A stretch of 64,000 bases of DNA from Stenomitos frigidus_A (lineage in GTDB: Bacteria; Cyanobacteriota; Cyanobacteriia; Leptolyngbyales; Leptolyngbyaceae), in NCBI RefSeq assembly GCF_963877135.1, contig NZ_CAWNSW010000073.1, forward strand, positions 197,865 to 261,864, in the 5' to 3' direction. Each line of letters opens with the position of its first letter. Position 1 is the stretch's first letter. Positions 1-6,106 of the stretch are shown piece after piece. The notes under the pieces are model-generated. The model was not told the origin of the DNA. It searched no databases and saw only the letters and a list, made by a program, of their open reading frames with translations. The position numbers and the translations under genes are program-made.

Positions 1-417
1 GAGGCACTGAAGAAAATACTCCAGATTTATCTGCAAAGACAGGTAGAACCGAGCGACAAGTCATCCATAGAATATGTGGAAATTTTTGAGTTTGATCAAA
101 TTCCTTATTACTTTCAGGTACAACTCCGCGTTGATAATCAAGATTTAGCTGAATATGACCGCAAGGAAACCATTGCCCGTGCCATTATCGAGCAGGAAAA
201 GCCTGCTTATACAGTCTATTCTCTGCGAATTCTGTTGCCCAGCATACGGTTGGTTTCAGAAGAAATGCTCAAAGAAATGCTCAAAAAAGAAGGTGTGAGT
301 GAGGCAGAAATTCCAAATCGAAGGTTGAAGCTTTTTAAAAGTCCTGACCCTGAAAGCCATAAAGAGCATCACAACAGAACTATTTTGGGTACAACTGATC
401 AGAAACCAAAATCTTAA
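1..417 (+). CDS. Phage-tail / contractile injection system gpI-like protein, C-terminal part
   Basis: The frame is open from base 1 with no stop, so this is the 3' end of a gene that begins upstream of the window; a GTG at 76 is internal to it. The visible 138 residues include an EKPAYTVYSLRILLPSIRL stretch. In P2-gpI-like tail proteins of phages and cyanobacterial extracellular contractile injection systems, a comparable EKPAHT-Y segment lies near the C-terminus. The gene directly downstream is a tail-fibre-like gene, which supports the reading. In such systems gpI-like proteins sit in the baseplate wedge. The family call is by eye and only a fragment is visible, so a different baseplate component is possible. 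Confidence 0.5.
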   Translation, partial: EALKKILQIYLQRQVEPSDKSSIEYVEIFEFDQIPYYFQVQLRVDNQDLAEYDRKETIARAIIEQEKPAYTVYSLRILLPSIRLVSEEMLKEMLKKEGVSEAEIPNRRLKLFKSPDPESHKEHHNRTILGTTDQKPKS

Positions 418-494
418 AGTTCTATCACGATTTCCCCAACCCCTCGATAATCCTGAAGTCTTTTTTCTACTTGCTTAAACTGGAGTCACTTATC

Positions 495-2105
495 ATGCCA
501 GAAGACAAACAATCCATTGCAAAACGACCTCGCTATTTTGATGGTCAGTACCTGAATGTTGATGACTTTGTGAGTGAGCAGGAGTATCATATCGATCGCC
601 AGCGTCGCATCAGCAAGTTTTTGCAGATTTCTGGAATTTTGGAAGGTTTAGATGTAACAGTTGGCAGCAATACTCAACTAACAATTACGCCAGGGGCAGC
701 CATTGACGACCAGGGGCAACAGATCCTGTTGCGTAGTGAAGCAATGTTTAGAGAAAACCTATTACAATCTTCCAATCGATTTGTGATTGATTTATCGGAT
801 ATTTCAAAATTTTCTCGCACCCAATCCTACAATTTATGGATTACTTGGAGAAAGGTTGAGTCTGATCCCCAAACAGAGGAAGCTCTTGAAAAAGATAAAA
901 ATACTCGATTTTACGAACGCCCCGAAATTCAACTGCTACCTTCCCAGAATAAGCCCGAAGTCCCTTCAGTTTTTCTGGCTGTTTTGAATGCTTCTAGTGA
1001 TGGTTTTACAGTCGGTCAAACCGATCTCCGTCAATATTCTGGTCTAAAACTACCAGCAAAGGATGGCAAAGGCGTAACGTTAAGGTCGCAGGATGGAGCC
1101 AGCGATCGCGCCATCCTCACAGGCAGTTTGAGCGTTACTGGCAATGTGGGAATTGGCACAACCAGTCCAGCAGCCAAGCTTGCCATCAATGGAGGATTGC
1201 ATGTCGGAGGAGATTCAGACCCAGGGGATAAAAATCTTTTAGTAGATGGAACACTGAGTGTTAACGGAGAAAGCACTCTACTTGGAAAGGCAACCATACA
1301 ACCATCTTTAACTGCAACTGCCAGCAACCAAACTCTCAGCGCTGTTCATATTAAGCCAATTGTTCCCACCTCTTCTTATACAGGAATCCAGCTGAATGGA
1401 TTGATCGTTGAAAGCGGTAATGTAGGAATCGGTACAACAAACCCAGCAGCAAAATTGGAGGTGAATACTGGAGGTGGAAAAACCACAAGCCTCAAGTGTG
1501 AGCATAATGGTTCAAATTTTATTGTCCGTCCAAAATCAGGTGGAGACTCATCGACCATTATTGAAAATACTGGTGGTGGTAAACTTTTGATCAGTCCATC
1601 AGCCGATGTGGAAATTGGCTCAGCTGTTACTGTAAAAAATAACGGCGAAGTTAAAGTTGAGAGTATTAGCACTGGAGGTAAAATTCTGATTAAAACTGCA
1701 AATAAAAATAAATATATAATTTGTGGTGATAGCGACACAATAGGTAGTTCGGCTGATAAAACGCCTGACTCAGAATTCAAACTTGAAATGGCTTGCTCCC
1801 GCACATTAAAAGAAAATATTTTGTCTTTGTCCAGTGATGAAGCTATCCAAACCTTGATCGGCTTGAGATCTGTAAAATACGATTACAAAGGGGAAAGGGC
1901 TTTTCGGCAAATTTTAGGGTTTATTGCAGAAGAAATGCCTGACAACTTAGCTAGTCAAGATCGTCAATCCTTATCTCCTTTTGAAGTAATCCCGGTCTTA
2001 ACAAAAGTCATTCAGTTGCAGCAAGAGTCCATCAAACAACTTCAGGAAAAGGTTGATGTGATTTGGCTCCAAGCTGATAAACACAAGGAAGAATGCTTAT
2101 CTTAA
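495..2105 (+). CDS. Tail-fibre-like protein with C-terminal S74 intramolecular chaperone domain
   Basis: A 536-residue protein. I chose ATG 495 because GGAG lies about nine bases upstream; an in-frame TTG at 471 would add eight residues. The N-terminal region (YFDGQYLNVDDFVSEQEYH) resembles the baseplate-attachment part of fibre proteins in phage-tail-like loci. The middle has two NVGIGTT-x-PAAKL modules (about residues 218 and 311), typical of trimeric beta-rich fibres. The last 110 residues (SRTLKENI...LGFIAEEMP...VIQLQQESIKQLQEKV) match the peptidase S74 / endosialidase chaperone, which assists trimerisation and then cleaves itself off just before the conserved Ser of CSRTLKEN. Probable role: receptor-binding fibre of a contractile injection particle. 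The host target is unknown. Confidence 0.75.
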   Translation: MPEDKQSIAKRPRYFDGQYLNVDDFVSEQEYHIDRQRRISKFLQISGILEGLDVTVGSNTQLTITPGAAIDDQGQQILLRSEAMFRENLLQSSNRFVIDLSDISKFSRTQSYNLWITWRKVESDPQTEEALEKDKNTRFYERPEIQLLPSQNKPEVPSVFLAVLNASSDGFTVGQTDLRQYSGLKLPAKDGKGVTLRSQDGASDRAILTGSLSVTGNVGIGTTSPAAKLAINGGLHVGGDSDPGDKNLLVDGTLSVNGESTLLGKATIQPSLTATASNQTLSAVHIKPIVPTSSYTGIQLNGLIVESGNVGIGTTNPAAKLEVNTGGGKTTSLKCEHNGSNFIVRPKSGGDSSTIIENTGGGKLLISPSADVEIGSAVTVKNNGEVKVESISTGGKILIKTANKNKYIICGDSDTIGSSADKTPDSEFKLEMACSRTLKENILSLSSDEAIQTLIGLRSVKYDYKGERAFRQILGFIAEEMPDNLASQDRQSLSPFEVIPVLTKVIQLQQESIKQLQEKVDVIWLQADKHKEECLS

Positions 2106-2135
2106 TAATTGAGTAAGTGCGATCGCTGCATGACC

Positions 2136-2165
2136 GTAGGTTGGGCTGATGCACGAAACCCAACA
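2136..2165. repeat. Dispersed GTAGGTTGGG...CCCAACA palindromic element
   Basis: A 30-bp imperfect palindrome (GTAGGTTGGG, then CGAAACCCAACA) in the gap after the fibre gene. A second copy in opposite orientation lies inside cobN at 41097-41125. Sequences of this type are scattered through many cyanobacterial genomes. Confidence 0.6.
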
Positions 2166-2235
2166 AACACAGGTATCGTAGACCCAGCTTAAGCAATATC
2201 CACCCCCTCCCCTCCAAAATTCTTCCTCTCAAATC

Positions 2236-2502
2236 ATGCAAGACAAACTCCAACAACGCCTCAACTCTCTCAAATCTGAATACGCAGCCGGACAAAAAAT
2301 GCTGGCAGATCTGGAAGCCCAGCAATCCAACCTGCGGGACACCCTCCTCCGCATCAGCGGTGCCATTCAGGTACTGGAAGAAGCCCTCAGCGAAGCTGAC
2401 ACCCCTGAAGCCAGTCCGCCTCTGAATACTAATAACGTCAATTCTGACAGTCCGCAGGTAAATGATTCGGTAGGCACCCCTCAAAGTATCACTAATTCCT
2501 AA
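2236..2502 (+). CDS. Small coiled-coil protein of the injection-system locus
   Basis: An 88-residue protein. Residues 1-55 are rich in Leu, Gln, Glu and Lys with heptad spacing and should form a coiled coil. Residues 58-88 are a low-complexity Asn/Ser/Pro tail. The tail ends VNDSVGTPQSITNS, which resembles the NNSVGTAQTTTNSP unit of the tandem repeat in the next gene, so the two genes share repeat material. No known family was recognised. It lies between the fibre gene and the membrane protein, on the same strand with short gaps, so it is probably co-transcribed. A structural or chaperone role is only a guess. Confidence 0.6.
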   Translation: MQDKLQQRLNSLKSEYAAGQKMLADLEAQQSNLRDTLLRISGAIQVLEEALSEADTPEASPPLNTNNVNSDSPQVNDSVGTPQSITNS

Positions 2503-2520
2503 GACGAGGTTCATAGTCTC

Positions 2521-3927
2521 ATGCAAAGCTCGGACATTCCCCAAAAAGGTTCATCCATCCCCTCATTAACAGGGGATACAACGAATACCCCCCCTGCAAA
2601 AACCTCTTCAGATCTATCTGAAAATTCATTAAAGGAGTTCCTAAAAAAGATATATCAGCTTCAACAAACTTATGAGAAAAACGCCGTCAAGGCAAAAAGA
2701 TGGTTTCTTGGATTAAGGATACTAATTCTAACTTTAACGACATTAGCCTCTCTTCTTGCAGTCGCTAGTGTAACATGGCTACCCCCCGTGGTAATCTCTA
2801 AACCTCCAGGTCTTACATCTCCAAATCTGACAAATAATTCGGTAGGCACCGCTCAAACTACCACTAATTCCCCCGTGGTAATCTCTCAACCTCCAGGTCT
2901 TACATCTCCAAATCTGACAAATAATTCGGTAGGCACCGCTCAAACTACCACTAATTCCCCCGTGGTAATCTCTCAACCTCCAGGTCTAACATCTTCAAAT
3001 CTGATATCTGAAATCGCCAGATATTGTCTGATTATTGTTCCGATTACAACCAGTATTCTAATTGCAGGCTCAATCAAGCTTGATAAAAGCTCTAATTGGC
3101 TTTTATTGAAAGGTGCGTCTGAAACCCTCAAAAGTGAAATTTATTATTTCTTAACTCAGACTGGAAAAGATAAAGACAAAGACCCAACAGATTTAAAGGA
3201 TTCAATCAGGAAGTTAATCGAACAAGTTAAAATCATCCAAGATAGCTTCAATGGAACTCCCGTACACAAAACTTCCTTTCGCCCTTTTGAAGGAGACGAT
3301 AGCGATCGTTCTAAACACAAAAATAATACTTCTTCGGAAGGAGATTTTCCTGAAGATGATTCCAAGAGTTCTGAATCACCTCCAAAAGATGATTCCAAGA
3401 GTTCTGAATCACCTCTAAAAGTTAATACTCAGCTTCCTGAATTATCTTCTTTGGAGATCCAACCAAATTCCAAAGCACCCTTCTTATGCCCCAAAATGTA
3501 TAAATCAAAACGAATTGAGCAGCAATTCAAGTTCTACCGCTCGGAGGCAAAAGGTTTGTCGATTCAACTGGAGATTCTTCGATGGATTATTTATATCCTT
3601 GGAGGAGTTAGCACTTTCCTGGCAACAATTCCTAGCTCGCAAGCATGGGTGGCAGTATCCAGTACTTTAGTCGGTACAGTCACCAGCTACTTGGAATTGA
3701 TTAGGATGGAGCCAACCTTAATCAACTACAATCAAGCTGCAGACCTCCTTTACCGCAACCTCCTTGCCTGGGAATCTTCAGGTGCAGAAAATGATACAGA
3801 GACTTTTAAGAATTTGGTTCGAGATACCGAACAAGTTATTCAAAGGGTAAGTAGTAGTTTTGTTCAGGATATGCAAAATCTTTCGAAAGAGGGGGGATCT
3901 GCTAGCTCAACGCGCTCGACCTTGTAG
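2521..3927 (+). CDS. Double SLATT/DUF4231-like membrane protein with tandem-repeat loop
   Basis: A 468-residue protein with two copies of a helix-TM-TM module. Copy 1 has TM segments at about residues 66-90 and 165-185, then a conserved-looking NWLLLKGASETLKSEIYYF helix. Copy 2 has TMs at about 356-375 and 378-395, followed by NYNQAADLLYRNLLAWE. This is the pattern of DUF4231/SLATT proteins, predicted pore-formers in prokaryotic conflict systems. Between TM1 and TM2 of copy 1 lies a 29-residue repeat. The linker between copies holds a repeated DDSKSSESPP unit. It sits 18 bp after the coiled-coil gene. Function here is unproven: it could be a toxic membrane effector or a membrane anchor for the injection system. 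Confidence 0.65.
   Translation: MQSSDIPQKGSSIPSLTGDTTNTPPAKTSSDLSENSLKEFLKKIYQLQQTYEKNAVKAKRWFLGLRILILTLTTLASLLAVASVTWLPPVVISKPPGLTSPNLTNNSVGTAQTTTNSPVVISQPPGLTSPNLTNNSVGTAQTTTNSPVVISQPPGLTSSNLISEIARYCLIIVPITTSILIAGSIKLDKSSNWLLLKGASETLKSEIYYFLTQTGKDKDKDPTDLKDSIRKLIEQVKIIQDSFNGTPVHKTSFRPFEGDDSDRSKHKNNTSSEGDFPEDDSKSSESPPKDDSKSSESPLKVNTQLPELSSLEIQPNSKAPFLCPKMYKSKRIEQQFKFYRSEAKGLSIQLEILRWIIYILGGVSTFLATIPSSQAWVAVSSTLVGTVTSYLELIRMEPTLINYNQAADLLYRNLLAWESSGAENDTETFKNLVRDTEQVIQRVSSSFVQDMQNLSKEGGSASSTRSTL
2784..3000. repeat. 87-bp in-frame tandem repeat (29 aa), about 2.4 copies
   Basis: Units start near 2784, 2871 and 2958, exactly 87 bp apart and nearly identical, the last one partial. The unit encodes VVISQPPGLTSPNLTNNSVG plus nine further residues. 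It lies in the loop between the first two membrane segments of the SLATT-like protein. The high identity indicates recent expansion. Confidence 0.9.
3355..3420. repeat. 33-bp tandem duplication in the acidic linker
   Basis: Two adjacent 33-bp units, 3355-3387 and 3388-3420, differ at one base and encode DDSKSSESPPK and DDSKSSESPLK. They lengthen the hydrophilic linker between the two SLATT-like modules. Confidence 0.85.
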
Positions 3928-4384
3928 CATCTGGTAACAAGGCCTAATAGCCAAAATAGACACCCCACAATAACATTGTGGAATTTTCACATTATTTGGC
4001 TACTGTTCCTTCCCCCATTGCCAAGAGCTTATATGGGATAAATAGCTCAACAATTGCTAAATCTGTTCCCCTTGTTAGCGGTCTTATCTAATCACCTGGA
4101 GTTGCTGACTCTGTATCAGAGTAGCAAATTGCTCAAGCCTGTGGCATCCGTGGTTGTAATTCGGTTCGCCGTCATCAGAATTTCTCCCTGTTGTAGCTTA
4201 AAATAATTCCCTGTCGAGATTGAAGGACACGATCAAGCAGCATGGCGCGAATTCCCTACCGCTTCCAAAATTCTTATAGTGTGCTTTGCTACATCCTGCA
4301 TTTGTCGTTTCCACAACGCCTGGTCTTAAAACCATTGTGTAGTGCTATCGGTGTCGGTGATTCATCAGGAATAAGCTCAATTCA

Positions 4385-4526
4385 TAGTGTACAACTTTAT
4401 TTTCCTTGGATTGAAGTACAAAACTCGGAACCCACATTGATAGTGTAAAACTTTATTACTCTACACTCTTGTTCCAAGAATGCTAATTTTAACCCTTTAG
4501 GGCATTTTAGGTGTACAACTTTATTT
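4385..4526 (+). repeat. Three direct repeats TGTA(C/A)AACTTTATT resembling a transposon end
   Basis: The motif GTGTACAACTTTATTTT occurs at about 4387 and 4511, with a variant GTGTAAAACTTTATT at 4443, all in the same orientation and irregularly spaced. A TGTACA tip followed by spaced direct repeats is how ends of Tn7/Tn5053-like elements, including cyanobacterial CRISPR-associated transposons, look. No transposase gene or matching opposite end was seen. The rest of the 3928-4510 gap shows no gene. Confidence 0.45.
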
Positions 4527-5014
4527 TTAAGTTACAAGATCTTCCAGGTGGAGTGATAGAAGACCTCTGTCAAGAGGATCGCTGGCGACTGGATATTGAT
4601 CCAGGTTTTGATGCCAAGCATGAGTTCTTTCTGTCTTGGCGATACTTCGTTGCCTTACCGAAAAACCCTTCACCTTACTACGAGTCAACCGAAGCGGATT
4701 TAGCGGATTTTTTGACGTTTGATGGGTTTGATGTGTTGCTGCCAGTGTCCCGTTCCCATCATCCAAACATTGAACTCATTCGTCTCATTCCAGGGGTGAA
4801 TCATCAAACGCTGACGCTGTTTCTGCACGATTCGTTTCATGAGTCCTACTTCAACGACGAATGGTCGGCGAGGTATGGGTTTCTAGCAGTCGCCGATCGC
4901 TATCAGAAGTTTGGTTGTGATTTCTACCTTGCCAGTTACTATCACTTTTCCTATCTGATTGGCGCAGATTATGAAGCTGCCAGCGAAGTGATGCGAAAGA
5001 AGTTGAATCTGTAG
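4511..5014 (+). CDS. Hypothetical protein, possibly N-terminally rebuilt by a repeat
   Basis: A 167-residue ORF, acidic and aromatic-rich (HHPNIELIRLIPG, FLHDSFHESYFNDEWSARYG), with no membrane segment or signal peptide and no family I recognise. The amino-acid composition looks like a real globular protein. The only start in reach is the GTG at 4511, which lies inside the third copy of the TGTACAACTTTATT repeat, so the first eight or so residues are encoded by repeat DNA. The original N-terminus may have been lost to an insertion. I see no clear ribosome binding site. Confidence 0.5.
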   Translation: MYNFIFKLQDLPGGVIEDLCQEDRWRLDIDPGFDAKHEFFLSWRYFVALPKNPSPYYESTEADLADFLTFDGFDVLLPVSRSHHPNIELIRLIPGVNHQTLTLFLHDSFHESYFNDEWSARYGFLAVADRYQKFGCDFYLASYYHFSYLIGADYEAASEVMRKKLNL

Positions 5015-5399
5015 CGGTAAACGAGCGATCGCCCTTAGCTGTCTCGTCGTGAAACCGTGGCAGTGATCGCTTCTGGGATGAGTTTGACCGTGTTGAGTGT
5101 TCATTTTTGCTGGGGCACTCTAGGCTGGTAAATCTCCCAGGGAGAAATCTGCTATGTCTATGTCTCCAATTAGTGCGACGCTGGACTCGAAAGACCGGGA
5201 AACGGTGATGGCAGCGATCGCAACCATTAAAGAAAAGCTGCCGTTTTTGATCGATTTGACCGCAGATGACCGGAAGGCGTTACCCAAGATGGGCGATAAG
5301 AGTCGGGCGTTTGTGAGTAAGGCGCTGGAGGTGGCGACGCAGAACCCGAACTTTTTGCCGAGGTCATTTAACCTGGAGGAGTTGCGGAAGGATGTGCTG

Positions 5400-5462
5400 T
5401 AAACACATTCGGCAACCTTATTTAATTTGGACTTAGAGGATTTGTTGCCGAATGTGTTTATG
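5400..5462. mobile_element. 63-bp palindromic insertion (MITE-like) in the broken gene
   Basis: A perfect 17-bp inverted repeat (TAAACACATTCGGCAAC at 5400-5416, complement at 5444-5460) around a 27-base spacer. It interrupts the reading frame exactly between DVL and FEAM and introduces a TAA at its first base. Confidence 0.75.
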
Positions 5463-5543
5463 TTTGAGGCGATGTCTCCGATCGTGGTGGCACTGACGCA
5501 GCTACAGGAATTGGTGGATGATACCTGTCTGGCAGCGGGGAGT

Positions 5544-5569
5544 GTTCGCGAAGCGTTGCGTTAGCAGTA
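5544..5569. repeat. 26-bp TTCGCGAAGCG insertion
   Basis: The sequence GTTCGCGAAGCGTTGCG and flanking bases separate the codons for LAAGS and AYAAAL in the broken gene and shift the frame. The TTCGCGAAGCG core resembles the CGCTTCGCG core of the 50-bp element at 26161-26210 and 49434-49483. Confidence 0.55.
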
Positions 5570-5653
5570 GCGTATGCGGCAGCGTTGCAGGTGTATAACT
5601 ATGCGAAGGCGAGTGGACAGGGCGCGGGGTTAGATGTGGTAGTAGGGGAGATT

Positions 5654-5705
5654 AAACATACTCTAGCCGCTGGCGTGCCGCTGTCTGCGTCTAAAGTATG
5701 TTTGG
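5654..5705. mobile_element. About 50-bp palindromic insertion in the broken gene
   Basis: AAACATACTCTAG and CTAAAGTATGTTT form a 12-of-13 inverted repeat with a spacer of about 24 bases, placed between the codons for VVGEIK and QQFARKP. It is different in sequence from the insertion at 5400. Confidence 0.6.
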
Positions 5706-5805
5706 CAACAGTTTGCCCGGAAACCTCGGAAGGTGAAGGTTACAGAAGGAACGACGCAGCCACAAGAGGCAACACTGTAGCTCAAAGCCTGACGATTTGA
5801 CTTCG

Positions 5806-5990
5806 GAGGCTGACGGTTGAAGCTCGGAGCCTGGACATTGGAGCAAAAAGCTCGACGTTCCGGGTTCTGAGCTTTAATTTTGGAGTAAAAAGGTCGGAGC
5901 TTGGAGGTCTGAGGTCGGAGTTTCGTGTTCTGAGCCTGGAGCTTCGAGTTCTGAGGTCGGAGTTCCGCGATCAGAGGTTAAAAGGCGAGG
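5806..5990 (-). repeat. Degenerate 21-nt (heptapeptide) repeat block A
   Basis: Diverged units of about 21 nt. Read on the minus strand they encode a heptapeptide series such as TPTSELE, APGSEHE, TPTSDLQ. The block at 10890-11150 encodes the same heptapeptide family on the plus strand, so the two are inverted relative to each other and flank the NACHT/toxin-antitoxin genes. Confidence 0.65.
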
Positions 5991-6106
5991 GTCGGAGGGC
6001 GATCGCTCCTTGAAATAGCTAAAATACTCGGTGTGAACAGCAAAAGACTGCTGCCCACGTCCAGGAAAAGTAATCTTCAAGAAAATATTTGCACTTGAGG
6101 TAGTTA

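Larger units (their letters stand above)
5154..5780 (+). pseudogene. Conserved cyanobacterial hypothetical gene broken by three small insertions
   Basis: The intact 5' part (5154-5399, MSMSPISATLDSKDRE...NLEELRKDVL) ends at a stop brought by an insertion. The remainder is readable in pieces: FEAMSPIVVALTQLQELVDD from 5463, then AYAAALQVYNYAKASGQGAG after a second insertion, then QQFARKPRKVKVTEGTTQ up to a stop at 5778-5780. The three inserts are about 63, 26 and 49 bp (138 in total, a multiple of three), which explains why the last piece returns to the original frame. The 82-aa N-terminal part could still be made as a truncated protein. Function unknown. Confidence 0.7.

Noticed and set aside
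4242..4448. 68-codon frame in the transposon-end region
   Set aside because: Composition is random and the frame runs through the TGTACAACTTTATT repeat.
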